A stretch of 64,000 nt of DNA from Pseudomonas sp. CFII64. Its GTDB lineage: Bacteria; Pseudomonadota; Gammaproteobacteria; Pseudomonadales; Pseudomonadaceae. The translations under genes and the position numbers were made by a program. The stretch is from positions 1 through 64,000 of the forward strand of contig NZ_ATLO01000020.1 of NCBI RefSeq assembly GCF_000416235.1, written 5' to 3'. How positions within the stretch are numbered: position 1 is the stretch's first letter; each line of letters opens with the position of its first letter. Below are positions 27,267 to 36,151 of the stretch, piece by piece. Under the pieces are notes generated by a model. That model saw only the letters and a program-made list of their open reading frames with translations. It ran no database searches and was not told the origin of the DNA.

Positions 27267-28319
27267 TCACTCGACGCTATCCCAATCCAGCGCAGTACCC
27301 CGAGTCAAGGGCTGTCGGGCCTTGCGCCCCAGCACCGCATCAATATGTTTGGGCGCCAGCCCAAGGCCGGGCCGAATGGCGCGCACGTTGTCCTTGCTGA
27401 ACGTTTCGCCGGCAAACATATCGCGCACGACGTACAACGAGCGGCGATATTGCAGCGAGTTCTGTTCCGCCAGCGTCGCGCCATACTGCACATGACCCAG
27501 CCCTTGCCAGGCACGTTCGGTTTCCATGACCAGACTGGCCATCTCCGCCGGTTCCAGGGAAAAGCTGGCATCCACGCCGCCATCGGTGCGATCCAGGGTG
27601 AAGTGTTTCTCGATGACGGTCGCGCCCATCGCCACCGCCGCCACTGAAACGCCGACGCCCATAGTGTGATCAGACAAACCGACCTGACAACCGAACAGCT
27701 CGCGCAGATGGGGAATGGTGCGAATGTGGCTGTTTAGCGGGGACGCCGGATAAGTGCTGGTGCATTTGAGCAGCACCAGGTCGCGGCAGCCCGCCGCCCG
27801 CGCCGCACGCACGCTTTCATCCAGCTCGGCAATACTGGCCATGCCGGTGGAGATAATCATCGGCTTGCCGGTCGCCGCGACCCGGCGAATCAGTGGCAGA
27901 TCGGTGTTTTCGAAACTGGCGATCTTGTAGGCAGGCACATCCAGGCTTTCGAGAAAGTCCACCGCGCTCTCATCGAACGGCGTGGAGAACGCCAGCATGC
28001 CCAATTCTTTGGCTCGGGCGAAAATCGGCGCATGCCATTCCCAAGGCGTATGCGCCTTTTCATACAGCGCATACAGCGAAGAACCGGCCCACAGATTGTT
28101 GGGGTCTTTGATGAAGAACTCGCCCTCGTCAATATCGAGGGTCATGGTGTCGGCGATGTAGGTTTGCAGCTTCAGCGCATGGGCTCCGGCTTTGGCAGCG
28201 GCCTCGACGATGCGCAGCGCCTGCTCCAGGGATTGATTGTGATTGCCACTCATTTCGGCAATGACAAAGGGCGGAGCATCCGCGCCGATGGAACGTGAGC
28301 CAATCTTGAAACCTGTCAT
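27267..28319 (-). CDS. pseI: Pseudaminic acid synthase PseI
   Basis: A 350-residue NeuB-family synthase that condenses phosphoenolpyruvate with 2,4-diacetamido-2,4,6-trideoxy-L-altrose to give pseudaminic acid. The PseI form is recognised by FVIAEMSGNHNQSLEQAL and LKLQTYIADTMTLD rather than the NeuB or LegI variants. The C-terminal antifreeze-like SAF domain (about residues 285-345) has NVRAIRPGLGL. Its ATG overlaps the pseG stop by four bases. Confidence 0.95.
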   Translation of the reverse strand: MTGFKIGSRSIGADAPPFVIAEMSGNHNQSLEQALRIVEAAAKAGAHALKLQTYIADTMTLDIDEGEFFIKDPNNLWAGSSLYALYEKAHTPWEWHAPIFARAKELGMLAFSTPFDESAVDFLESLDVPAYKIASFENTDLPLIRRVAATGKPMIISTGMASIAELDESVRAARAAGCRDLVLLKCTSTYPASPLNSHIRTIPHLRELFGCQVGLSDHTMGVGVSVAAVAMGATVIEKHFTLDRTDGGVDASFSLEPAEMASLVMETERAWQGLGHVQYGATLAEQNSLQYRRSLYVVRDMFAGETFSKDNVRAIRPGLGLAPKHIDAVLGRKARQPLTRGTALDWDSVE

Positions 28320-29401
28320 CGCTGTTCACTCGCATTAAAACCGGGGACGGCAGCTGCCAGCACTGCCGCAACACGACGGGCGCCCTTCCCGTCCACTAAC
28401 TTGCGGGACTGTGCCGCCAGACTTTGGCGCAGCTCCTGATTGTACATAAGGTGCTCAATCGCCTGACGCAGGCTCTGCACACTGGCCTTTTCCCGGGTGC
28501 CGACATAAAGATGCGCACCCGCTGCTGCCAACTGTTCGGCATTGGCCTTCTGATTGGCGGCGACTGCGACACAGATAGTCGGCAATCCCAGCGCGGCGCG
28601 CTCCCAGGTCGTTCCGCCACCGGCACCGATGAACAGATCGGCCTCGGCCATCAAGCGCGAAAAATCGCTGACCTGGATTTTCAGCTGCCAGTTCAAGCGT
28701 CCTTCGGCCAACGCCTGCATGGCAAGCCAGTCGGGATTATCGATTCCGGCGATGAAATCCACTTCCAGCTGCGGATAGGCCAGCAAAGCCTGCATCGCGA
28801 TCCACGACTGCCCGGCCGCGTCGAAACCACCGAAATTGACGATAACCCGCTTGACCCTGGGGCGGATCTCGATCGGCTCACGCTGAAACTCGTCACGCAA
28901 CAGAGCAAAATGCGGTCCGAGCAACGCCTGGCATTGGCCAGTGATCCACGGCGCATAGGCCTGGGGCGTGCCGGAAAAATTCTGATCAAGCAACACATCA
29001 GCCGTATGACGGCGATTGGCCAGATCGTCGATGGCCATGACACGTGGCGCAAATCGACGCGCGGCGCTTTCCCAGTCGGCGGCAAGACCGTAGTGATCGA
29101 CAATCAGCCAGTCAAAGCGCTCGTCAGCAGGCAGCGCCTGCGCCAGCGCGTCGATGTCTTCCTGCCAAGGCAGTAACGCCTCGATGTCGGTTCCCGGTTG
29201 CTCCTGCGCATAGCGCTCCGGCAAACCATGAACGGTATAACCCTGAGACTGAAGGCGGCTCGACAAATGCCCAGGCAGCTGGCGACAGGCGAAGCTCACT
29301 CGCGCCCCGCCGTTGCGCAACACTTCAGCCAGCGCCATGCACCGCGCAATATGACCGCTGCCGATATTGAGCGATGCGTCGGCACGAATCAGCACTCTCA
29401 C
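28316..29401 (-). CDS. pseG: UDP-2,4-diacetamido-2,4,6-trideoxy-beta-L-altropyranose hydrolase PseG
   Basis: A 361-residue GT-B-fold hydrolase that removes UDP from the pseudaminic-acid precursor. The start is GTG at 29401, overlapping the pseF stop (GTGA); an upstream open frame runs through pseF and is not used. The catalytic histidine is H17 in ADASLNIGSGHIARC, and the nucleotide loop is ADLFIGAGGGTTWERAALG. No GNAT (PseH) domain is fused to it, unlike some bacterial PseG proteins. Confidence 0.93.
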   Translation of the reverse strand: MRVLIRADASLNIGSGHIARCMALAEVLRNGGARVSFACRQLPGHLSSRLQSQGYTVHGLPERYAQEQPGTDIEALLPWQEDIDALAQALPADERFDWLIVDHYGLAADWESAARRFAPRVMAIDDLANRRHTADVLLDQNFSGTPQAYAPWITGQCQALLGPHFALLRDEFQREPIEIRPRVKRVIVNFGGFDAAGQSWIAMQALLAYPQLEVDFIAGIDNPDWLAMQALAEGRLNWQLKIQVSDFSRLMAEADLFIGAGGGTTWERAALGLPTICVAVAANQKANAEQLAAAGAHLYVGTREKASVQSLRQAIEHLMYNQELRQSLAAQSRKLVDGKGARRVAAVLAAAVPGFNASEQR

Positions 29402-30108
29402 CCTTCCAGCTCCCCGGCCGCCTTGAGCGCTGAGTAGAGAAATTCCGCACGCCGCCAATCCTCTTCGGTGTCGATGTCCTGCACCAGATGGCGTGGCAGG
29501 ATGATCGGCAGACTCAGCTCGGAGAACACCACATCGCCGCGCAGCCACGCTTCGCTACGTCCCCAATAGAATTGACCGGCATCCTGATACGCGGCCGCAA
29601 GATCCTGCGAGCGGGTTGCGCGGAACTGCGGATACATCGGCGCTAACGCACCACTGGCCTCGATCAGCAACGCACGCTGCACCGGAAAGCCGAAACTGCA
29701 CACCGGGAACGCGTAGGATTTTTCCGGAGAGGACCGCAGCATTTCCAGCCCCTGACGCAAGTAACGCGCTTGCAGCAGCGGCGCGGTGGCGTAGATGCAA
29801 CAGACGTAGTCGAAACTCAGTGCCTGATCTGCGAGCGCGGCGATTGCATGTTGAATAACCGTGCTGGTGCCAGTGAATGCATCGGCCAGCTCAGCCGGGC
29901 GCATGAACGGCACTTCGGCGCCGTGGGCTCGGGCGATTTCAGCGATTTGCGGGTCGTCGGTGCTGACCACTACCCGATCAAATACACCACTGGCCAAGGC
30001 CGCGTGGATCGACCAGACGATCATCGGCTGGCCGTTGAACAGCTTGAGATTCTTGCGCGGGATTCGCTGGCTGCCGCCCCGCGCCGGAATAATGGCTACT
30101 GCGCTCAC
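29398..30108 (-). CDS. pseF: Pseudaminic acid cytidylyltransferase PseF
   Basis: A CMP-sugar synthetase of about 236 residues with the nucleotide motif IIPARGGSQRIPRKNLKLF near the N-terminus. It activates pseudaminic acid with CTP for transfer by the Maf protein. The start is probably GTG at 30108 (MSAVAIIPARGG), which overlaps the stop of the 31-codon frame upstream (GTGA); a TTG eight codons earlier is an alternative. It overlaps pseG downstream. Confidence 0.92.
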   Translation of the reverse strand: MSAVAIIPARGGSQRIPRKNLKLFNGQPMIVWSIHAALASGVFDRVVVSTDDPQIAEIARAHGAEVPFMRPAELADAFTGTSTVIQHAIAALADQALSFDYVCCIYATAPLLQARYLRQGLEMLRSSPEKSYAFPVCSFGFPVQRALLIEASGALAPMYPQFRATRSQDLAAAYQDAGQFYWGRSEAWLRGDVVFSELSLPIILPRHLVQDIDTEEDWRRAEFLYSALKAAGELEG

Positions 30109-30200
30109 GCACGTTGTTCCAGAAGTAAACAACTCAGGTCGTGCGCCGAAAACTGTGGCTCTGAGGCCCAGAACTGTTCTTGCTCAGTCAATTCACGCAT
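30105..30200 (-). pseudogene. 31-codon frame, possible in-frame deletion remnant of a pseudaminic-acid methylase
   Basis: Between pseC and pseF the minus strand has an ATG frame reading MRELTEQEQFWASEPQFSAH and then DLSCLLLEQRA before TGA, with the TGA overlapping the pseF GTG. The first half resembles the N-terminus and the second half the C-terminus of the SAM-dependent methylase often found in pse clusters (my recollection of that family: starts with a TEQExFWAxEFG-like stretch and ends with a DLTWFLLEKR-like stretch). An in-frame deletion joining both ends would explain it. It may still be translated, coupling pseC to pseF. A genuine small protein cannot be excluded. Confidence 0.5.
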
Positions 30201-30237
30201 ATCGTCTTTCTACCATCAGTTCAGTGGAGGCCGAGCG

Positions 30238-31407
30238 TTACGCCTTGCCAGTGGTGAGCAAACGCCGCAACTGTTCGATCACGTAGTCCTGCTGGGTTTC
30301 GCTCATGGCCGGAAAGATCGGCAGGCTGATGGCCTGCGCGTAATAGCGCTCGGCCTCGGGAAAATCGCCTGACGTGAATCCCAGCTCCCGGTAATACGGC
30401 TGCAAGTGAACGGGGATGTAGTGCAGGTTGACGCCGATCCCGGCGGCGCGCAAGGCTTCGAAAACCTCCCGATGACTCAGCGTCAGACGCTCGGTTTGCA
30501 GGCGCACGACGTATAAATGCCAGGCCGATTCAGCCTCGGTCTGGGCGCAGGGCAACGTCAGCGGCAGATCGGTCAGCGCTGCTTGATAGCGAGCCGCCAG
30601 TGCCCGACGCCGGCCAATGAACGCGTCCAGCTTGTTCAGTTGCGACAAGCCCAACGCAGCTTGAATGTCAGTCATCCGGTAATTGAAGCCCAGTTCAACC
30701 TGTTGGTAATACCACGGGCCGTGGCTGGGTTCGTCCATGTGCACCGGATCACGGGTCATGCCGTGGCTGCGCAGGCGGCGCAAGCGTTCGGCTAATTCGG
30801 GGCGATTGGTCATGACCATACCGCCCTCCCCGGTGGTGATGATTTTTACCGGGTGAAAACTGAACACGGTCATCGCCGCGAACTCGCCACAGCCCACCGG
30901 ACGCCCGGCGTAAGTGGCGCCCACCGCGTGAGACGCGTCCTCGATGACGGTGAAGCCGTAGCGTGTGGCCAACTGAGCAATGCTGCGCATGTCACAGCTT
31001 TGGCCGGAGAACGCCACCGCCACCAGAACCTTGGGCAGTCGCCCGTCGCGCTCAGCGACTTCGAGCTTGCGCGCCAGCAACCGGGCATCGAGATTCCAGG
31101 TCAGCGGGTCGATGTCGACAAAATCTACATCAGCGCCGCAGTAGCGCCCGCAATTGGCCGAAGCAAGAAACGTATTGGGTGTCGTCCACAGTAAATCGCC
31201 CTGCCCAAGATCCGCCGCCAGGCAAGCAATGTGCAGCGCCGCCGTGGCATTGCATACCGCTACGCCAAAGCCGGCCTCGACGCGCGCGGCCATGGCGACT
31301 TCGAAGCGTTCCAGCGTCGGGCCTTGGGTCAGCCAGTCGGACTGCAACACTTCGACCACTGCGTCGATGTCCGCTTGATCCAGGCTCTGGCGACCGTAGG
31401 GAATCAT
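30238..31407 (-). CDS. pseC: UDP-4-amino-4,6-dideoxy-N-acetyl-beta-L-altrosamine transaminase PseC
   Basis: A 389-residue PLP aminotransferase of the DegT/DnrJ/EryC1 family. The Schiff-base lysine is K188 in VFSFHPVKIITTGEGG, which is the PseC signature; the PLP-binding IEDASHAVGATY is at about 155-166. It aminates the 4-keto product of PseB. The start overlaps the pseB stop by four bases. Confidence 0.95.
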   Translation of the reverse strand: MIPYGRQSLDQADIDAVVEVLQSDWLTQGPTLERFEVAMAARVEAGFGVAVCNATAALHIACLAADLGQGDLLWTTPNTFLASANCGRYCGADVDFVDIDPLTWNLDARLLARKLEVAERDGRLPKVLVAVAFSGQSCDMRSIAQLATRYGFTVIEDASHAVGATYAGRPVGCGEFAAMTVFSFHPVKIITTGEGGMVMTNRPELAERLRRLRSHGMTRDPVHMDEPSHGPWYYQQVELGFNYRMTDIQAALGLSQLNKLDAFIGRRRALAARYQAALTDLPLTLPCAQTEAESAWHLYVVRLQTERLTLSHREVFEALRAAGIGVNLHYIPVHLQPYYRELGFTSGDFPEAERYYAQAISLPIFPAMSETQQDYVIEQLRRLLTTGKA

Positions 31408-32405
31408 GGCTGGATATCAGCGTGCAGTTCGCCGATCTGGCCGACTGACAGGAAATGCGGGTTGATGTCCGAGCGGTATTCGAAGGTGTCGGCTACGGCC
31501 GTGCCTTGCTCTCCGGTAGCATCGAGGCTGAAATTCACATCGACATTATTGAAACGGATCGACGGCACGATGGTGTAGTGATCGGCAAATTCCAGGGTCA
31601 TGCGCGCGTCGTCCAGCGGCACCATCAACTCGTGGAGCTTCTCACCGGGACGAATGCCAACATGCTTGTGCGGCAACCCGGCGGCCATGGCCTGGGCCAG
31701 GTCGACGATGCGAATCGACGGAATCTTCGGCACGAACACTTCGCCGCCATGCATGCGCGCAAAACTCTGCATCACAAAATCCACGCCGTGATCCAGGGTG
31801 ATCCAGAAGCGGGTCATGCGTGGATCGGTAATCGGCAGTTCGCTGGCACCGCCGGCAATCAGCTTGTTGAAGAACGGCACGATCGAACCCCGGGAACCGG
31901 CCACGTTGCCATACCGCACCACGGCAAAACGCGTCGGTTGATCGCCGGCAATATTGTTGGCGGCGACGAACAGCTTGTCGGACAGCAACTTGGTTGCGCC
32001 ATACAGGTTGATCGGGCTGGCAGCCTTGTCGGTGGACAGCGCGATGACGCTTTTCACGCCATTGGCGATGGCTGCGGCAATGATGTTTTCCGCGCCATTG
32101 ACGTTGGTGCGGATGAATTCCGTCGGGTTGTACTCCGCAGCGGGCACATGCTTGAGCGCTGCGGCGTGCACCACATAATCGATGCCGCGCATGCCTTGCA
32201 GCAAGCGGTCGGCATCACGCACATCGCCAAGGAAAAAGCGCATGCATGGCGCGGAGAATTCCTGCTGCATTTCGTACTGTTTGAGCTCATCCCGAGAGAA
32301 CACCACCACCCGCTTGGGCTGATAGCGCTCAAGCAGGGTGCGGATGAACTGGCGACCGAACGAGCCGGTGCCGCCAGAGATGAAAATCGATTTGCCGTTG
32401 AACAT
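31404..32405 (-). CDS. pseB: UDP-N-acetylglucosamine 4,6-dehydratase (inverting) PseB
   Basis: A 333-residue short-chain dehydrogenase/reductase family enzyme, first step of pseudaminic acid synthesis. The Rossmann motif GGTGSFG is at residues 11-17, with ALKHVPAAEYNP, the catalytic TDK (STDKAASPINLYGATK) and the YGATK Lys/Tyr pair. It follows fgt2 by 27 bases, so the pse genes are probably read from the same long transcript as the CDP-sugar genes. Confidence 0.95.
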   Translation of the reverse strand: MFNGKSIFISGGTGSFGRQFIRTLLERYQPKRVVVFSRDELKQYEMQQEFSAPCMRFFLGDVRDADRLLQGMRGIDYVVHAAALKHVPAAEYNPTEFIRTNVNGAENIIAAAIANGVKSVIALSTDKAASPINLYGATKLLSDKLFVAANNIAGDQPTRFAVVRYGNVAGSRGSIVPFFNKLIAGGASELPITDPRMTRFWITLDHGVDFVMQSFARMHGGEVFVPKIPSIRIVDLAQAMAAGLPHKHVGIRPGEKLHELMVPLDDARMTLEFADHYTIVPSIRFNNVDVNFSLDATGEQGTAVADTFEYRSDINPHFLSVGQIGELHADIQP

Positions 32406-32432
32406 CCTTGAATCCTCTGACCGGTAGCGAAC

Positions 32433-35360
32433 CTACGCGAGCAATTGCGCCCAGTTCACTGCACTCGGGGTGCCGAGGTCGAAACCGTTGCCGGTCAAAC
32501 TCAGGTTTTTGTTGTAAGCCGGATCGCTGTCGAACGAACCCGCCCACTTGTCGCGCAAGGCAGCGAGCGCCTGCGGTGCATCAGGGAGTACGCCCGGATG
32601 AGTAATCTGAACCTGAGGCGTCCAAACCACGAGGTAACCTGCCTGGCCGATGTTCAGGCACAGATCGATATCAGCGAACACCTCGGCAAACGCATCCTCG
32701 TTGAAACCTTCAACGGCGTCGAAAAGCGCCTTGCGAATCATCATGCAAGTCGAGGAAACCGCCGAGTAGTTCTGGGTCAGGATCAAGCGATGCATATAAC
32801 CGGGAACATTTTTGGAGCCCACCAAACCCGAGCCAACCCCATCGTTCAATCCCAGAATCAATCCAGCCTGGGTCACCTTGTTTGCCGAATCGATGAGTTT
32901 ACCGCCGACCACGCCGACTTCAGGGCGCATGGCCTGATTGAGCAGACTGCCTACCCAGTTGGGGCTGACCACTTCACTGTCCGAAGCCAGCAGGATCAGG
33001 TATTCACCCTTGGCGTGACGGGCCAGATGGTTGATCAGCGCGGATGCACCGGACACATTCCCGGATTCGATCAGCCTGATCCGGCCGTTCGGTTGCGGTT
33101 GAGCCGCCAGCCATTCCAGTGTTGCGGGCGCCGTGTCACGATTTTGGCCGATCAACACTTCGAATTTTGTGTAACGGGTGCGTTGCAGAATGCTGGTCAC
33201 GCAACGCTGCAAATCGATCAGTTCGGACTGGCCGTGGACAATGATGGACACCAACGGGCGTTCGCTGTGGCGGTAATCGATCTGATAGGTTCCTGCCGGC
33301 TCGGAGGTGATCAGGGCCTTGTAGCCACGGGCCGTCAAATGGCGACTCAACGCCTGCCGCTCCTGGACATTTTCTTCCAGCACGGGCGCGTCACAGATCA
33401 GCAAGGGTTCGCTCATATGAGCCAGCCAGGCCATCCCGCCCTGCTCGATGATCCGCAACAGCAAATCGAATTCGAGCGCGTTGGCGAACTCTGCCGAATA
33501 GCCGCCTGCGTCGACCAGAACGTCGCGACGAATCAACCAATGGCGAGCCATCAAACCCGGCAGAGTCTGAAGCAAATCCAGGTTGAAATCCGGACGGAAC
33601 ACATCGACGAGAGCGCCATTGGCCTGACGATGAATCTCATCGGCGTAGACCGCGCGGCATTGTGGGGCCGCCAGCAATTCCAGACTGGCCCGCAACAGAC
33701 CGCTTGCGGTGAACTGATCGCCCGCATTTGCCAACAGCAGCCACTCACAGGTTAGCTGGCGCACGCTCTGGTTAAGCTTGTCGACATGGTTCGCCTGGCT
33801 GACTTTCACAAAGTGCAGGGTATTGTCGACTGTGGTTGCCGCAGGCGGTTCTGCCGTCGTGAACACCACAATCTTGAAGGCCTTGCAGTGGCCTTCCAGC
33901 AAGCTGTCCAGAGTGACCTGCAGAGCGGCCACATCGCCGTCGAGGTTCAACACCAGCAGCCCGAACGATGGGACGCCATCACGGTCGCGCACAGCGTCGC
34001 TGATCAGCTGCAACTCACTGGTGTCAGGGTTGCGTGCGTCCAGCCACTTGAGCAGACGACCGGAACGCGTGGCGTCGAAGGTCTGGTGATTGTCAGGGTC
34101 AGGCAATGTGTTCAGACGCGCTTCCCATGCCAGGAATTTCTGCGCTTCATCGTCGTCGCCAATGACATTCAGCTGGTGCGCCAGACGGCTGACCACCTCG
34201 CGGTTGAACATATTGCAATCCAGCGCCAGCCACAGTCGATCGACAACACTCTCCGGCGTGTCGTTGTTGCGGGGACGCATCAGCTCCTGCTGGCGGGTCC
34301 AGACGCCTTCAAGCCCTTCGAGCTGCACTCGACCGGCAGGCATGGCGTGCTGCATGAATTCATATTCACTCAGCAACTCAAAAAACCGCTGATTGTAAAA
34401 TGGCATTTCCACGTACTGCCGGGGACCAAAGCGCCGCTCGGTCTGCTGCGTTGCGCTGCTCCAGCTGGACTCGAAAATCAGCTCGGCAGTCAAGGAGCGG
34501 CGATGGCGCAGGTTGTCGGCCAACACCGCAAAACTTTCCAGAATGGAGGCGACGGCGTGCTGCGGCTCGTCGGCCTGGAACTGGGTGGGCTGCGCCGCCA
34601 GCAAACCGGCAAATCGCTCACGATCGGCGACCGACTCAGGATCGGTAAACGTCAGGGTATGAAAAATCTCGGTGGAGTGTTCCGAGGAAATATAGTTGAT
34701 CTCACGCACGACGTAAGGGATCGGCAGGATACGCGCCTTGGCCCGCGCCAGCATGTACCAGGCATGGCCGATTTCCTGCCACTGGAAAATGGTTCCGTCA
34801 GGCATTGCGTCGTACCAGTCGCGCAGCAGCGAAGTACGGTGAACGGCGTAGAATGGCGGGATGTACTCACCCATGAAGTCCAGAATACGATCCTGCGCCA
34901 CGTCCGAAGCGTAATCCTCACTGACCTTCTTGTCGCGCCGGTAATAGCTGACGCTATTGGCGAGCGTCAGGTACATCAGGCAATAGCCATGGCACATGCC
35001 GTAATCCGGATTGGCCTGCAGAAAACTGACCGACTGTTCCAGCGCGTCATGGACAATAAAGTCATCGTCAGCTGCGAAAACCATGTAAGGCGTCGTGACT
35101 TGTCTGACGCCATAGTCAAGCTTGGCCTGGATCCCCCAATAACCGATGTGCGGAAGGTGCTGGTACTCCATGGATGCAAAAAGCCCTGCCACGCCTTCAG
35201 TCAGCTCGGCGGAGGAATCCAGGATCAACACCTTGCAAGGCAATGCGCTGTAAAACTGAACAGCGCGACGCAGAAATGCTGGCCGATTGTGGCTTATCAA
35301 AACCACGGTGAGCAGTTCGTTCAGTGGCAGAGCGTTTTCTGAGCCGTATTTTCCTTGCAT
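32433..35360 (-). CDS. Large multidomain glycosyltransferase, Fgt2-like
   Basis: A 975-residue protein with three GT2-like modules. The first (about residues 15-260) starts LTVVLISHNRPAFLRRAV and has AADDDF as its metal-binding motif. The second is at about 460-690 (LLANAGDQF). The third is at about 695-930 (RPLVSIIVHGQSELIDLQRC, with ASDSEV as DxD-type motif). The start MQGKYGSENALPL at 35360 has AGGGAAAG upstream. Size and position between flgL and fliC match Fgt2 of the P. syringae flagellin glycosylation island, which extends the flagellin glycan. It lies between the CDP-sugar genes and the pse genes. Confidence 0.8.
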   Translation of the reverse strand: MQGKYGSENALPLNELLTVVLISHNRPAFLRRAVQFYSALPCKVLILDSSAELTEGVAGLFASMEYQHLPHIGYWGIQAKLDYGVRQVTTPYMVFAADDDFIVHDALEQSVSFLQANPDYGMCHGYCLMYLTLANSVSYYRRDKKVSEDYASDVAQDRILDFMGEYIPPFYAVHRTSLLRDWYDAMPDGTIFQWQEIGHAWYMLARAKARILPIPYVVREINYISSEHSTEIFHTLTFTDPESVADRERFAGLLAAQPTQFQADEPQHAVASILESFAVLADNLRHRRSLTAELIFESSWSSATQQTERRFGPRQYVEMPFYNQRFFELLSEYEFMQHAMPAGRVQLEGLEGVWTRQQELMRPRNNDTPESVVDRLWLALDCNMFNREVVSRLAHQLNVIGDDDEAQKFLAWEARLNTLPDPDNHQTFDATRSGRLLKWLDARNPDTSELQLISDAVRDRDGVPSFGLLVLNLDGDVAALQVTLDSLLEGHCKAFKIVVFTTAEPPAATTVDNTLHFVKVSQANHVDKLNQSVRQLTCEWLLLANAGDQFTASGLLRASLELLAAPQCRAVYADEIHRQANGALVDVFRPDFNLDLLQTLPGLMARHWLIRRDVLVDAGGYSAEFANALEFDLLLRIIEQGGMAWLAHMSEPLLICDAPVLEENVQERQALSRHLTARGYKALITSEPAGTYQIDYRHSERPLVSIIVHGQSELIDLQRCVTSILQRTRYTKFEVLIGQNRDTAPATLEWLAAQPQPNGRIRLIESGNVSGASALINHLARHAKGEYLILLASDSEVVSPNWVGSLLNQAMRPEVGVVGGKLIDSANKVTQAGLILGLNDGVGSGLVGSKNVPGYMHRLILTQNYSAVSSTCMMIRKALFDAVEGFNEDAFAEVFADIDLCLNIGQAGYLVVWTPQVQITHPGVLPDAPQALAALRDKWAGSFDSDPAYNKNLSLTGNGFDLGTPSAVNWAQLLA

Positions 35361-35422
35361 AAATCTTTCCCTATACAACCGGTGAATAAACAAAAAGGAT
35401 TCAATGACCAATCAATTTGCGA

Positions 35423-36151
35423 TCAACGCACCCGGCGTAGATAACCGTCCGGAGCAACCGTGATCAGCAGCTTGCTGTGAATAGCGGCATCAATTTCGAA
35501 ATCCTGGTTCTCCTTCAGGTAGGCCCAGACTGCGGTTTTCGGGTTATCACCCTTGCCCCATGGCCGATCCGGAAATGCGTCTTCGGGCATGTCTTCAACC
35601 ACGGTATCCATCACCACGCAATAACTGCCAACCGATACCAACGGCGCATAAAGGCGCAGCTCTTGCAGAACGTGTTCGTGGGTATGGTTCGAATCCAGGA
35701 CCACCAGGACTTTTTTGCCGGCGATGCGCTGCTTGACCTGCTCGACGATGGCCGGATCGATGCTGGAACCCTGGATCATTTGAATCCGATGGCTCATCGG
35801 ATGCGCTTCGATGGCTTCGCGGTTGTGCTGGCGGATATCGATATCCACTCCCAATACATCGCCGTGCCCGATCAACTGCAGCATCGATGCGTAGAACACC
35901 AGCGAACCGCCGTGGGCGATACCGGTTTCGACGATCACATCAGGGCGCAAGTCCCAGATGATTTCCTGCATCGCAACCATGTCCTGCGGAAACTGGATGA
36001 TCGGGCGACCCATCCAGCTGAAGTTGTAGGTGTACTTGTGTCTGGCCGTGGTCCCGACCCAGTCCAGTGATGTGGCCTGTAGCGCTTTGTCCTGTTCCAG
36101 GCCATCAATGTTCTGTTTTACTTCTTCCCGAAACTGCTCATGGGGATTCAT
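35423..36151 (-). CDS. CmcI / rhamnosyl O-methyltransferase family protein
   Basis: A 242-residue class I SAM-binding protein of the cephalosporin hydroxylase CmcI family, many of which are sugar O-methyltransferases. The SAM motif is DVIVETGIAHGGSLVFYASM, followed by VLGVDIDIRQHNR and VVLDSNHTHEHVLQEL (metal/SAM-binding DxNH). The start ATG at 36151 overlaps the acyltransferase stop by 14 bases. It likely methylates a hydroxyl of the glycan sugar made by the upstream genes; P. syringae flagellin viosamine carries a 2-O-methyl group, which fits but does not prove this. Confidence 0.78.
   Translation of the reverse strand: MNPHEQFREEVKQNIDGLEQDKALQATSLDWVGTTARHKYTYNFSWMGRPIIQFPQDMVAMQEIIWDLRPDVIVETGIAHGGSLVFYASMLQLIGHGDVLGVDIDIRQHNREAIEAHPMSHRIQMIQGSSIDPAIVEQVKQRIAGKKVLVVLDSNHTHEHVLQELRLYAPLVSVGSYCVVMDTVVEDMPEDAFPDRPWGKGDNPKTAVWAYLKENQDFEIDAAIHSKLLITVAPDGYLRRVR

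Noticed and set aside
28316..29548. Longer PseG start giving 410 residues
   Set aside because: The extra N-terminal residues are the pseF coding sequence read in another frame; the GTG overlapping the pseF stop gives the standard PseG N-terminus.
33786..35342. A 518-codon plus-strand open frame
   Set aside because: It is the antisense shadow of the fgt2 gene, rich in His/Arg/Gln as usual for the reverse strand of GC-rich genes, with no domain and no ribosome-binding site.
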